49,927 bases of DNA from Candidatus Chloroheliaceae bacterium (GCA_013390945.1 JACAUC010000012.1:1-49927), one strand, 5' to 3'; shown: positions 25,876-36,538, counted from the stretch's first letter. Notes: a model not told the origin generated them from the letters alone. A program made the numbers and translations.

Positions 25876-27636
25876 TTAATTTTTAGGCTCATAGATAAAA
25901 GCGGCATTTGATTGCGTTAGGTTGTAGTTGGCGAGGATCGCTTGGGCTAGGCCGGGCGAAAGATAAATGTCTTGGGCTGCGCCAGTGGTCTGTAAACGCT
26001 CTTCAATTCGGGCGCGTAACACAATAAGATGAAACTGCTTCCGCTCGATTAATTCTATCAGATAGCTTTCATCCCAGCGTTTAAAGTAGGTGGCGTGGGT
26101 TTGGGTAAAAGGATCGGTGGTTAAGATCGGCTTCTGACTGGCAAGGGCCAATGAAACATTATCGGTATAGATCAACTGACCTACATCATTGGTCATAAAG
26201 GCCGCAACTTGCCCCAACCCCTCTTTTAAGCCCGGCGGTGGTGTACGGTACTCTAAGCCCAACCAAGGCGACTCCGGGTTATAGAAAAGAGAACGCAAAA
26301 CCTCTAATCCGGCCTGAGTTGGCGCAGTGCTACCCAATACTGGAAAGTCCTCCGGCTTCACCCGCCCTTCTCCCACAAATAACCCGGTAGTTTGAAGAGA
26401 AACCAACAAGAGCAAGAGGGGATATGTGTACTTTAACTTACTTGAGCCTTGCCACCACTGGCGCAAGCGGCTAACCATTAAACCGGAAGCAAGACAAATC
26501 GCTGCGGCCAATTCTAAGAGGTGGTTATGGTTGCCGCCATATGTACCCGCCGAAAGGCCCGTCCCCCAACTTGTACCTAGATAGAGGATAAATAAAGTAG
26601 CCCGATTGGACTGCAACGCTGCTAGAGGGCGACGGAGTGACCACGTTGTTTTCAGCAGGTCAAGTAGCCACAGCACCAAGAAAATCAGACTTAGCCCCAC
26701 ATAAAGCTGATAGCTCTTTACAAAGCCAGAAAAGAACTTCCAATAATTTTCCAAACTCCAAGGCAATTCATGGACGGTTACAATGTGATACCAAAAACCA
26801 TTGTTACTCAGCCAATTCATCAGCAGCATCGGGCCAAAAGCCAGCACTGCCCAAACTACTCCAAAACGCAAGGCCGACCAAAAGGAACAGCACAAAACCA
26901 GAAAGACCAAACAAGCCAATGGCCCAGCAAAGGCGGTCTGCTTGGTCATAGCGGCCAACGCAAAATAGAAGGCTCCAATATAAAGCCATTTGTCGCTTAG
27001 CAGAACAGACTTCAAATCACCTAGCGGAGCAGCCTCCAACAAATTTATTTTTTGCGAATAGCGGAAGATAGCATAGACTCCCGCCAAACTGAAAAAAAGG
27101 GCCAGCATATCCGGCTTGACCGCGCCGCCCCAAAAAGCGGACAACCCTAGCGATACCCAGAAAAGTGCTGCTGCCAGACCAGCGATGCGGTCAGGCTTGA
27201 TGCTAGGTGTAGAGCTAGAGACCGACTTAGAAGCGGTATAAGAGGCAATGAGCTTGTAAAGGAGAAAGGAGATACCACAAAAAGCCAAGAAGGAGATAAA
27301 ACGGCCCGGCTTAAAACTAGCCCCAATAAAATGAAGGAAAGGCCAATTCAGGAGGTAATAGAGCGGGGTATAAGGGGCCGCGATAAAACGGTCGGCATGG
27401 AGTGGGGCATAGATATTGATACCCTGATCCATTAGTAACGTTTCGGCTACAATCATACCTTCCGATTCGTCTACTTGGAAGGCAAAATTAAAAATTTGCC
27501 AGATTATGTTAAGTGAAAAGAGGACTTTAGCCCATAACAGCACGAGTGCCAAACCACTTAAAATCCCCATCAGCCAACGTTCACGCCACTCCCCTGAACT
27601 GCTTTGATTGGGTATCACTACACCTTCTAGCTTCAA
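25876..27636 (-). CDS. Polytopic membrane glycosyltransferase (GT39/ArnT-like)
   Basis: The product has 586 residues. About ten hydrophobic helices spread from residue 20 to about 410, and a soluble C-terminal domain of about 160 residues follows. The first outer loop has the acidic motif FQVDESEGMIVAETLLM, matching the catalytic loop of the GT-C mannosyl/aminoarabinosyl transferase superfamily, and PYTPLYYLLNWPFLHF resembles the next helix start. It would move a sugar from a lipid-phosphate donor to a protein or lipid acceptor outside the membrane. No other glycan genes are adjacent. Confidence 0.7.
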   Translation of the reverse strand: MKLEGVVIPNQSSSGEWRERWLMGILSGLALVLLWAKVLFSLNIIWQIFNFAFQVDESEGMIVAETLLMDQGINIYAPLHADRFIAAPYTPLYYLLNWPFLHFIGASFKPGRFISFLAFCGISFLLYKLIASYTASKSVSSSTPSIKPDRIAGLAAALFWVSLGLSAFWGGAVKPDMLALFFSLAGVYAIFRYSQKINLLEAAPLGDLKSVLLSDKWLYIGAFYFALAAMTKQTAFAGPLACLVFLVLCCSFWSALRFGVVWAVLAFGPMLLMNWLSNNGFWYHIVTVHELPWSLENYWKFFSGFVKSYQLYVGLSLIFLVLWLLDLLKTTWSLRRPLAALQSNRATLFILYLGTSWGTGLSAGTYGGNHNHLLELAAAICLASGLMVSRLRQWWQGSSKLKYTYPLLLLLVSLQTTGLFVGEGRVKPEDFPVLGSTAPTQAGLEVLRSLFYNPESPWLGLEYRTPPPGLKEGLGQVAAFMTNDVGQLIYTDNVSLALASQKPILTTDPFTQTHATYFKRWDESYLIELIERKQFHLIVLRARIEERLQTTGAAQDIYLSPGLAQAILANYNLTQSNAAFIYEPKN

Positions 27637-27823
27637 ACCTTTCCCCTATTTTCTCCTGAAAACCCTACTCTATTATCTGGCAATCTAAGTATATAAGATC
27701 AACTGGCGGCAATCAGTTGGCGCAGCATCCAACAAAATACGGGCTTTCCATTACGATTCGGGTAAGGATGGCTCCGTCCGCTTAGATCATTCGTGTAATC
27801 CACTGGTGGCTGTGATGCTTTCC

Positions 27824-28697
27824 TTATTGTAAGTGTAGCCAGCGTTCAAGGCCAGCACTAGTGGAAAAGCTCGACCAATTAACCGTGAGATCATCCAATT
27901 GTGCTAGGGTTAATGCGGTTATTTGCTGTTCGATTTCGGGTGGTAGTTCCCCGCCAAACTTTTGCTTTAACAGCCGCAACACCATGTCGGAGGCCGCCTT
28001 ACGTCCCTCCTCCAAACCCTTCTCTAAACCCTTCTCCAAACCTTTTTCTATTCCGATGCGTTCAAAACTAGTTACATAAGCCATTTTTTCCTCTCCTTCC
28101 AATCGTGCTAATTCTTCTTGGGCCACTAGCTCCAAATCTTTCGGCAAGACTATGATCCAATCTATAAGCCGGAGTAGTTGCCTAGCCTGCTCTTTGGTGT
28201 ATTTTCGCTGGTAAAGTATTTCCACTAGCCGCACTTTCCAATCTAAAAGCTGGTAGGGGTCGTCCTTGAGTTCCTGAGCTTTAAGATGGGCCATTACCAC
28301 TAGCCCAAAAAGATTGGTTTCCGCTTCCAACTTGGCCCAGTCTTTATTATAATCTATCAGCTTTACCACTGGATAGTCCAAAAGCGATCTATTGCCGTCT
28401 ACTTCCTTAACTTCATATTGGTTGGGTAGGTAGCTCTCGCTCACCCCCGTCAATACCACCGGATGGAGTACCTTGTACTTGGGTAAGGGAATCACTTGTT
28501 TGGGTTCGGATGGAACAGTCCCCCCACCGCTGGTCTTTTGCCGCAGACGTTGATAATATCTATCAAAGATGCGGTATCTGATAAGTCTTTGGGAAGAAGA
28601 AGAGCAGGAAGTCGGGGAAATAGCGATTGAGCAAATCTTTCCAGACGCTATCGGTTTCGCGGTAGGTTTTCTTTCGGGGAGTCTCTTGGTTTGCCAT
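27824..28697 (-). pseudogene. Decayed Rpn/DUF4351-type nuclease with internal deletion and frameshift
   Basis: An intact 223-codon frame (28495-27824) corresponds only to the C-terminal part of Rpn-family proteins (VVKLIDYNKDW, LLRLIDWII, ERIGIEKGLEKGLEKGLEEG). Upstream, ATG 28697 starts a frame with the typical N-terminus (MANQETPRKKTYRETDSVWK, then LLFFFPKTYQIPHL), which stops at 28563. At the junction the downstream frame reads YRIFDRYYQRLRQK. The family normally has its PD-(D/E)XK catalytic core between these segments. A deletion removed that core and shifted the frame near 28575. The C-terminal fragment could still be translated but would lack nuclease activity. Confidence 0.8.
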
Positions 28698-28881
28698 AAA
28701 AGTCCTTTCCTGAATAGACCGCCAATGAGAAAGAGCTTAACTTAATCTTTGCCAATTGACACTTATAATAGTGGTGAATAAGTTTGATATATCTATCTTA
28801 TTATATTATAGCAGTTAAGTAGGGGATAATCAATCGTCGGACGGAGCTACCTCCCACAGAGATTGCCCTAATTTCAAGGAA

Positions 28882-28908
28882 TTGACAATTTATCGAGCAA
28901 GATATAAC
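28882..28908 (+). promoter_or_regulatory. Candidate promoter of the DUF6328 gene
   Basis: Perfect TTGACA (28882-28887) and TATAAC (28903-28908) with a short 15-base spacer. It is located about 70 bases before the start codon. Confidence 0.4.
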
Positions 28909-28976
28909 ATATAGCTACATTTTTAGTGGGATTGGCACCTCAATTGGTAAAAACTGCAAAGAAAAGAAGGAAAGAA

Positions 28977-29462
28977 ATGCTGAACGAAAATACCAACCCT
29001 CCAGTTGAACCCCAAGCCAACGTTAGCGAGGCTTCCGAAGAGGGGAGCCTGAACGACATGCTGCAGGAATTGCGAATTTTGCTGCAAGGCGCTCAGGTGC
29101 TTACCGCTTTCCTAATTGTGTTGCCCTTCAATCAGGGCTTTGACAAAATTCAGGATTTTGAGAAATGGGTCTATATTGCCACCTTTCTCTGCTCAATTAC
29201 CAGCCTAGTATTTTTTAGTGCCCCAGCAGCGCACCACCGTCTAGTACGTCCCCTAGTAGACCGGATTCTATTCAAAATTTTTGCCACCCGTATGATTTTA
29301 ATAGGGCTGGTCTTTCTCTCCTTCACCCTAGTCTTGGTAACACAACTAGTGGTTTCACATGTAATCAGCATCCTCGTGAGCATTTTCGTAACAATATTTG
29401 TAAGCCTGCTGATCCTTATAATTTGGTGGCTCTTTCCCCTAGCCTATAAAGAACGCTTGTAG
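28977..29462 (+). CDS. DUF6328 membrane protein
   Basis: ATG 28977 has AAGAAGGAAAG immediately upstream and gives 161 residues; the frame extends to 28926 without a ribosome binding site. After an acidic N-terminus comes the core LQELRILLQGAQVLTAFLIVLPF, GFDKIQDFEKWVY, then three more hydrophobic segments and APAAHHRL. This matches the four-TM DUF6328 family. The function is unknown. Confidence 0.75.
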   Translation: MLNENTNPPVEPQANVSEASEEGSLNDMLQELRILLQGAQVLTAFLIVLPFNQGFDKIQDFEKWVYIATFLCSITSLVFFSAPAAHHRLVRPLVDRILFKIFATRMILIGLVFLSFTLVLVTQLVVSHVISILVSIFVTIFVSLLILIIWWLFPLAYKERL

Positions 29463-29844
29463 TAGGATGGATTTCTAATCCCGATGGATAACCCCACTGG
29501 TTCACATTCGCATTTGAAAATCCCTCCCTCCTACATTTTTACCCTAAATTAAGGTCGTGATTCATACAGTACCAAGTACTCTAGTCTATGTTCTAGTACT
29601 TTGGTAATGGAAAATGGGTCTTGACATTCTTTCCCATCATGCTGTACAGTTAAATTATATGATATGATGCTGTATTACAGCTTAGAAGGGCTAGGCTATT
29701 AAAGAGTGGAAACGGTAAGCCTCATAAATCCTGAATTTGGTAAGGGTTGTGGTATAATTTAAGAAAATGAAGAACGGTTTAAATCCATCTTAGTCTCATT
29801 AAGTGAAGTGGGATTGCTTCTGGTAAGGTTGAGGGTCATCAGTT
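29463..29844 (+). promoter_or_regulatory. Regulatory-looking intergenic region upstream of the TPR gene
   Basis: No ORF. The region contains a dispersed repeat GGATTTCTAATCCCGA (29469-29484), also present at 30497. It contains an inverted repeat (ACCAAGTACTCTAG with CTAGTACTTTGGT, 29571-29613) and a TTGACA box at 29621-29626 followed 18 bases later by TACAGT. ATGCTGTA occurs twice as a direct repeat (29639 and near 29667). An extended -10, TGGTATAAT, ends at 29758. Two alternative promoters, one with flanking repeats like operators, are plausible. Confidence 0.45.
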
Positions 29845-30405
29845 ATGAATAATGATTTAGTGGTACTTTTAAGCAAAGGAGTAGAAGAGGCTACCAACGG
29901 CAGTAAAAGTCGGGCGCGTACCTACTTTCGTCAAGCTCTAACAATTGATCGCACAAATGAAACCGCACTACTATGGCTGGCATGGCTTACGGATGATCCT
30001 TATGAAGCCGCCGAAATTCTGGAGCAGGTAGTCAAACGTAACCCACATAATGAGGTAGCACGAGCTTATCTGGAACAGGCTTTGGCCCGGCGAAACGAGC
30101 TTGACCAATTAATTAGCAATTCTACTAGTTTTGGGGTTTGGAGTCGCTTTAATACGCATCAAGGTTATCAAGCCAATCAACACCAGACAGTAGTACCCTA
30201 TTTAGGCGAATTTCTATTACGCCAAGGTTATATTACGCGCCAGCAATTAGAGTCCGCACTCCGCCGCCATAGCGAACTGGCCCAGCTTGGTAGCCCCAAG
30301 TTGGTAGGCCAAGTCTTAGTAGAACTAGGCTTTATCACCCAAACCCAGTTGGAAATAGGGCTTCAACAACAACGTGGCGAATATAACGTACGCTTCAACG
30401 ATTAA
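29845..30405 (+). CDS. TPR protein with GspE/MshE-N-like C-terminal domain
   Basis: The product has 186 residues. The first 90 are TPR-like helices (YFRQALTIDRTNETALLWLAW, AAEILEQVVKRNPHNEVARAYLEQAL). The C-terminal 70 contain two copies of a short motif: LGEFLLRQGYITRQQLESALRRH and (G)QVLVELGFITQTQLEIGLQQQ. This is the pattern of the N-terminal domain of type II secretion or type IV pilus ATPases. Some members of that domain family bind cyclic di-GMP; the diagnostic Arg-Leu-Gly residues are only partly visible, so binding is speculative. A terminator follows 40 bp after the stop. Confidence 0.7.
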   Translation: MNNDLVVLLSKGVEEATNGSKSRARTYFRQALTIDRTNETALLWLAWLTDDPYEAAEILEQVVKRNPHNEVARAYLEQALARRNELDQLISNSTSFGVWSRFNTHQGYQANQHQTVVPYLGEFLLRQGYITRQQLESALRRHSELAQLGSPKLVGQVLVELGFITQTQLEIGLQQQRGEYNVRFND

Positions 30406-30445
30406 GCTTTTTGCCAATTTAAATAAAATAAAGTAATATGCTATC

Positions 30446-30474
30446 AAGGCTCGTTAGCTCTAACGGGCCTTTTT
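30446..30474 (+). terminator. Rho-independent terminator
   Basis: A 12-bp stem (AAGGCTCGTTAG with CTAACGGGCCTT, one G-U pair) with a tiny loop, followed by TTTTT. Confidence 0.85.
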
Positions 30475-30561
30475 AATCTATTTTAACCCTTGTAGGAGGG
30501 ATTTCTAATCCCGACTTGAAGCCATTGGGGAACTTATCTTAATTCTTAATAAGGAGGAAAA

Positions 30562-31107
30562 ATGAGTCGCGTAAGATTGATTGAGCCAGATGACGCAGAT
30601 ACAAAGGTACTAGAAAGCTATCAATCCCTAGAACGGTCGCGGGGAAGCGTACCTAACCTCTTCAAAGCCTTGGGATATTCAGGCGCAATGTTAGGCCCAG
30701 CCCTAGGTGTAGCCGATTTTACTGGCATCGAAAGTAAAATTCCAGTTAAGGAAAAGCAATTGGCCTACCTTGTCGCCAGCCGTGTCAACCACTGCGAATA
30801 CTGCCTCGAACGCCACTCAAAGGCGGCCTTAAAAGCTGGACTAGGCGAAGCTCAGATCGCCGCGCTACATCAAGAAGGTGAATTAGCCGAAAATCCTCTT
30901 TTCAGCGAACGGGAACGGTTGATTATTCATTTTGCCGAAGAATTGACCCATAAAGCTACCGCGACCTCTGCCCATATCGCCACCCTGCGACCCACCTTCA
31001 ATGATGAGGAGATTGTCGAACTGGCCCTCGTCATCTCTTCGGCTAATATGTTCAACCGCTTAGCAAACGGACTTGGAATTGAACTAGAAAAGGACTTGAC
31101 AAAATAA
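30562..31107 (+). CDS. AhpD/carboxymuconolactone-decarboxylase-like peroxidase-related protein
   Basis: The product has 181 residues, preceded by AAGGAGG. The redox motif NHCEYCLERH places C78 and C81 with the downstream His as in AhpD-like proteins; the all-helical pattern (AYLVASRVNHCEYCLERHSK, LIIHFAEELT, EIVELALVISSANMFNRLANGL) fits the family. A role in thiol-dependent peroxide removal is inferred. It lies before metY, but an intergenic gap of 100 bp and separate SD leave co-transcription open. Confidence 0.85.
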   Translation: MSRVRLIEPDDADTKVLESYQSLERSRGSVPNLFKALGYSGAMLGPALGVADFTGIESKIPVKEKQLAYLVASRVNHCEYCLERHSKAALKAGLGEAQIAALHQEGELAENPLFSERERLIIHFAEELTHKATATSAHIATLRPTFNDEEIVELALVISSANMFNRLANGLGIELEKDLTK

Positions 31108-31159
31108 GCCCAATAAGCTATTCTGGATAAATCAGATAGACTTTATAAAGAAATCATAA

Positions 31160-32494
<1,335 letters not shown>

Positions 32495-32569
32495 AGACCG
32501 GGCGCACGTCCGCTCCGGCAGATGCAAAGCTTAAAAATCTCGGACAAAGATGTCAGGCGAGAGCAGTTT

Positions 32570-32594
32570 GGTCGGCAAGGTTGCCGACCTTTTT
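32570..32594 (+). terminator. Terminator between metY and metX
   Basis: A perfect 9-bp stem (GGTCGGCAA with TTGCCGACC) with a two-base centre, followed by TTTTT. Confidence 0.88.
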
Positions 32595-32689
32595 GTCGTT
32601 TAATTAATTTGATCTAATGGGGTGTTTACTGCTAATATAGTCGGAAATCAAAATTGCTCATATCATATAAGAGGAAATCAGAACTAGAA

Positions 32690-33859
32690 ATGGCAAAAGT
32701 AAAGAATAGCCCATCCGGGAGTGTTGAGACTCAATTTTTTACCTTTGGAGATAATGGCTCAAATGGCCTTCTGCTAGATTGTGGGCAACGCTTTGGCCCT
32801 ATCACCGTAGCTTATCAGACCTATGGGAAGCTTAATGCCGCACACAATAACGCCATTCTGATTTGCCACGCCCTTAGCGGAGACGCGCACGTGGCTGGCG
32901 TTCACGCTGAAGATGGACGCTTGGGCTGGTGGGAGATCATGGTAGGGCCAGGCAAAGCCTTCGACACCGCTAAATATTTTATTATTTGCTCTAATGTGCT
33001 GGGGGGCTGTAAGGGAACTACCGGGCCAGCGTCGCTCAACCCAGCTACCGGAGAACCGTATGCCCTTAACTTCCCGGTAATTACTATCGAGGATATGGTG
33101 CGGGTAGAGCGACGTTTACTCGATCATCTAGGAATAAGACGGTTACTCACCGTAGTAGGCGGCTCAATGGGCGGTATGCAGGCTCTTTGCTGGAGTAGCC
33201 TCTACCCTGAAATGGTAGCCTCTGCCATTCCGATTGCTACCGCCCCGGCCCTGACCGCACAAGGAATTGCTTGGGATGAAATCGGGCGCAGAGCGATTAT
33301 GGCTGATCCCGCTTGGGATAAGGGTAACTATTATGCGCCCGGCCATCCCCGACCAGAGGCTGGGCTGGCCGTAGCCAGAATGGTGGGTCATATCACCTAT
33401 CTCTCCGAGCCTTCGATGGAATTAAAATTTGGTCGCCGCTTACAACATCGCGAAAGCTATAATTTTTCCTTTAACCCAGAGTTTCAGATCGAGAGTTATT
33501 TAGAGCATCAAGGGATTGCTTTCAATAATCGCTTTGATGCTAATTCTTATCTATACATCACCAAAGCAATGGATTATTTTGATTTTACTAGGGGTAGCGG
33601 GGATTTAGCCCCAGCGTTTCAGGCCACCACCGCCAAATTCTTATTTATCTCCTTTTCTAGTGACTGGCTCTACCCACCATCCCAATCTAAAATGATGGTA
33701 AAAGCACTTGAATCTAACCGACAATTAGTGTATTATCTTAATATAGAATCTCTACACGGCCACGATTCTTTCCTACTGGAGGCCGATCAGCAATCGTCAA
33801 GGATAACCACATTCCTAGAGGAGATATTTTCGGAAGATACCAAAGCTAACTTACAATAG
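32690..33859 (+). CDS. metX: Homoserine O-acetyltransferase
   Basis: This alpha/beta hydrolase makes O-acetylhomoserine for MetY. From ATG 32690 it has 389 residues. The frame extends to TTG 32654, and the only SD-like site (GAGGA, 32671) suits neither start perfectly. Nucleophile S159 lies in VVGGSMGGMQAL, with D325 (SSDWLYPP) and H358 (LHGHDSFLLE) completing the triad. The oxyanion region ALSGDAHVAG and the marker NVLGGCKGTTGP are present. Its order after metY is common in bacteria. Confidence 0.93.
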   Translation: MAKVKNSPSGSVETQFFTFGDNGSNGLLLDCGQRFGPITVAYQTYGKLNAAHNNAILICHALSGDAHVAGVHAEDGRLGWWEIMVGPGKAFDTAKYFIICSNVLGGCKGTTGPASLNPATGEPYALNFPVITIEDMVRVERRLLDHLGIRRLLTVVGGSMGGMQALCWSSLYPEMVASAIPIATAPALTAQGIAWDEIGRRAIMADPAWDKGNYYAPGHPRPEAGLAVARMVGHITYLSEPSMELKFGRRLQHRESYNFSFNPEFQIESYLEHQGIAFNNRFDANSYLYITKAMDYFDFTRGSGDLAPAFQATTAKFLFISFSSDWLYPPSQSKMMVKALESNRQLVYYLNIESLHGHDSFLLEADQQSSRITTFLEEIFSEDTKANLQ

Positions 33860-34198
33860 TAGACGAAACAATGTTGGGGATAAAACGGAGAGACAAGTCT
33901 ACAGCTATCATCCCAGCACGATTAATTAATTTTGAAGGATATGCAAACTTGAAGTACCAAAATTGCATGGCAAATAGGGTCTAAAATTGGGACAATGACA
34001 TTTACAACTTTCTAACCTTTTTAAGTTTAGAGGCTAAAAAATTTGGTCCATGATATGCAAAACTTTCTAACCTTTTTAAATTGGAGGCTAAAAGTAGGTG
34101 TAGAGTACTTTCGCCAGCTAATGCGATTGCTATTTGTAACCATAGAAGTTTCCAACACTTTCCAACACTAACTAAAGACATTCTAATAATTAGGGCTA
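33860..34198. repeat. Intergenic region with duplicated 33-34 bp segment
   Basis: No ORF worth calling. A direct repeat lies at 34006-34039 and 34061-34093 (AACTTTCTAACC, TTTTTAA, then GAGGCTAAAA). A second short direct repeat, TTCCAACACT, occurs twice at about 34150-34169. All lie just upstream of the promoter of the XRE-TPR gene. Confidence 0.7.
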
Positions 34199-34227
34199 TT
34201 GACACCACTTCTATTATATGATAAAAT
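34199..34227 (+). promoter_or_regulatory. Strong sigma-70-type promoter of the XRE-TPR regulator
   Basis: TTGACA (34199-34204), a 17-base spacer and TAAAAT (34222-34227). The transcript would have a leader of about 215 nt. Confidence 0.8.
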
Positions 34228-34234
34228 GAAACAC

Positions 34235-34449
34235 AGATAACGTAGATTTTCGCTAAATATTTCAGCTTTTTTAGGAAATAGGGCGAAGATACTGGTCACA
34301 ACATGCTAGGATTGCTACAGAACAAAAGGAGATAATCTCCTAAGCTAAAGGATTTTAGTAGCCCTGTAAACTATCTAAAACCCTTTAATGACTTCATCAG
34401 CATTGATGGAGCCAGTAGCAACAAGCAAATACTATGCTGAGGGTGAAAA
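34235..34449 (+). promoter_or_regulatory. Long 5' leader of the XRE-TPR gene
   Basis: The leader contains a small palindrome AGGAGATAATCTCCT (34326-34340) and several short AT-rich inverted segments. No known riboswitch pattern was recognised and no leader peptide is obvious. Confidence 0.3.
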
Positions 34450-35979
34450 ATGACAGATACTATTATTACGGAAGCTCCTTCATCTATTGATCAGGGCGAG
34501 CGTCCTAGGCGACGTGGACGACGCTCTTTGGCCGAATTACGAGCGGCCCGTGGAGGATTAGCTACCAAACCAGTTAAACCAAGTGCCGAAAAAGTCGTCG
34601 CCAATAGTCTCGGTTCCCGGGTACGTCTGGCTCGCAAACGCCTAGGATTAAGCCAACAGGAGTTAGCTGGTCCACAATATGTCGCTAGTTATATCTCGGC
34701 CATTGAGCGCGACAAAATTCATCCAAGCCTCAAAGCCCTAGAATTAATTGCTAAACGGCTAGGCGAACCTGTGGAGTATTTCTTGTATGGCGGCTACGGC
34801 AGTGGTGCTTTACAAGACAACAATAGTGAAATTCAGGTGGACGGACGATCCAACGCGGCTCCTGAAACCAGTTTCACTAATGCGATGCGCGATAAATTGT
34901 TAGAGGCACAACTTATCGTAGAACGCGCCGCCCATCTCGCCGGGGCCAAAGAACAGCATGAAATGGCCGAAGCCGAACAAATGCTGAACGCGATACCCCG
35001 TCATCAGTTGAGCGAATATGACCGCGCCCAGCTAGGTCGCTTATTAGGCGTATTCTATCTACGTAGCCAAGATACCGAACAAGCCCGCACGGAGTTGGAG
35101 GAGGCCCAATCATTAGCCGCCAAAACCGGACAGACAAGTTTGGAAGTAGAAATTCGCTATATGCTCGGCAACGTCCTCTTTACCCGACGACTAGCGGATC
35201 AGGCTCTGCCTTATCATCAAACCTGCCGCGAAACCATCGAGGCTAACCCGGAACTCTTTACGCCCGAACTCAAGTTATCCATCCTAACCGGGCTGGCAAA
35301 CGATCACTTGGCTCTCAACCACAATAACCAAGCGGTTGAAATTTTCCAAGAAGCTCTTAAAACTGAAGAAGAGACCGAAAAACCAGAGACTAGGGCTAAC
35401 AGCTTCTTCCAATTGGCAAATTACTATCGCGAGCGGGGCGATTTGATGCGGTCACGGGCCTATGGGCAAATCAGCCTGAGCCTCTACGAACAATTAAACC
35501 AACGGCGGCAGGTTTTACGCCTCAGTGCTAGTGTGGGTGAATTGTTGGCAGGTATGGGTCAGGTGGGTGAAGCCGAAAAAGTGCTGACCAGAGCCGTACA
35601 CGTGGGTCAAGCCGAAAACACACTTAGTGGCACTGATCTGGCACTAACCTACACCTCCCTAGCAGCCCTACGACTCCAGCAGGGCCAACTAGACGAGGCA
35701 GGCAGTATCAGCCGACGAGCCATTGAAGAAGCGCGGCAAGCGGGCGATCAATTGGCCGAGGGCAAAGCTTTACAATTGTCGGCTGAAGTAGAGACCCGGC
35801 TAGAACACCGTGAGGATGCCCGTAAACTCTACCAAGATGCCATCGCGATCCTAGAGCAAGTAAATATGCCGTATGTACTGGGCGATGTTTACAAAGCTTA
35901 TGGTGAAGCACTGGAGAAATGGGGTGACTTTGCCAATGCCGTAGGTTTCCTCAAAAAAGCTTACGAGTCCAAACGGTAA
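34450..35979 (+). CDS. XRE-family HTH regulator with TPR sensor domain
   Basis: The product has 509 residues, preceded by GAGGGTGAAAA. After a basic, Arg-rich N-terminus (RPRRRGRRS), an XRE helix-turn-helix lies at about 52-112 (VRLARKRLGLSQQELAG, SYISAIERDKIHPSLKALELIAKRLG). The remainder is TPR helices (DQALPYHQTCRETIEA, NQAVEIFQEALK, ANYYRERGDLMRSRAYGQISLSLYEQ, EAEKVLTRAVHVGQAE). This layout is known from peptide-responsive and Chloroflexota transcription regulators. The target genes and ligand are unknown. Repeats upstream may be its own operators (inference). Confidence 0.85.
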   Translation: MTDTIITEAPSSIDQGERPRRRGRRSLAELRAARGGLATKPVKPSAEKVVANSLGSRVRLARKRLGLSQQELAGPQYVASYISAIERDKIHPSLKALELIAKRLGEPVEYFLYGGYGSGALQDNNSEIQVDGRSNAAPETSFTNAMRDKLLEAQLIVERAAHLAGAKEQHEMAEAEQMLNAIPRHQLSEYDRAQLGRLLGVFYLRSQDTEQARTELEEAQSLAAKTGQTSLEVEIRYMLGNVLFTRRLADQALPYHQTCRETIEANPELFTPELKLSILTGLANDHLALNHNNQAVEIFQEALKTEEETEKPETRANSFFQLANYYRERGDLMRSRAYGQISLSLYEQLNQRRQVLRLSASVGELLAGMGQVGEAEKVLTRAVHVGQAENTLSGTDLALTYTSLAALRLQQGQLDEAGSISRRAIEEARQAGDQLAEGKALQLSAEVETRLEHREDARKLYQDAIAILEQVNMPYVLGDVYKAYGEALEKWGDFANAVGFLKKAYESKR

Positions 35980-36052
35980 CACAGCCTTTAACCGCGTTCT
36001 AACCTCCTAATTTGGAAAGAACGCGAAGAATTTTGGGACAGGTAAGGAATTG

Positions 36053-36082
36053 AAGCAGATGCTATAGGGCATCTGCTTTTTT
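36053..36082 (+). terminator. Terminator of the XRE-TPR gene
   Basis: A 10-bp stem (AAGCAGATGC with GCATCTGCTT), a 6-base loop and six T. Confidence 0.9.
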
Positions 36083-36111
36083 GTTATCTTTTAGCCAAAA
36101 TTAGTGCGCTC

Positions 36112-36141
36112 TTGGCACAACTTATGCTTTATAAATACTAT
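36112..36141 (+). promoter_or_regulatory. Candidate promoter of the GlsB-like gene
   Basis: TTGGCA (36112-36117), an 18-base spacer and TACTAT (36136-36141). Confidence 0.4.
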
Positions 36142-36192
36142 CAGATAATCTGAATAATTTGAATGGTAAGGAGAGAGTAAAGGGAGAAAATT

Positions 36193-36453
36193 ATGAGCAT
36201 CCTTATTTGGTTGGTATTGGGTTTGGTAGCAGGCTGGATTGCCAATATGATTATGAGTGATGGTCGGGGAGGTCTTATCTTCGATCTTCTCACGGGCCTT
36301 GTAGGTGCCTTGGTAGGCGGTTTTCTAGGCAGTTGGCTGTTAGGTGTAGATGTAACAGGTTTCAATCTAACCAGTGTTCTTATTGCAGTGGTAGGCTCGA
36401 TGATTGTGATTGCTCTTTATCGGGCAATTACCCGTCAATCTATTCGACTGTAG
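36193..36453 (+). CDS. GlsB/YeaQ/YmgE-family stress membrane protein
   Basis: The product has 86 residues with three hydrophobic helices. The family signature is clear: LIWLVLGLVAGWIANMIM, GGLIFDLLTGLVGALVGGFLGSWL, and a third helix VLIAVVGSMIVIALYRAI. GGGAGAAAA precedes the ATG. Members are small inner-membrane proteins induced by stress; no molecular function is known. The gene is monocistronic between two terminators. Confidence 0.88.
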   Translation: MSILIWLVLGLVAGWIANMIMSDGRGGLIFDLLTGLVGALVGGFLGSWLLGVDVTGFNLTSVLIAVVGSMIVIALYRAITRQSIRL

Positions 36454-36484
36454 AATTTTAACCACTAGATTTTTAATTAATAAT

Positions 36485-36518
36485 AAAAGCCGTATCCTGT
36501 ATAGGATATGGCTTTTTT
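36485..36518. terminator. Bidirectional terminator between glsB-like gene and nuoN
   Basis: A 14-bp stem (AAAAGCCGTATCCT with AGGATATGGCTTTT, one G-U pair), a 4-base loop and a run of six T on the plus strand. It would also end the convergent nuo operon. Confidence 0.88.
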
Positions 36519-36538
36519 CTAACTTTTCCTGACATGGC

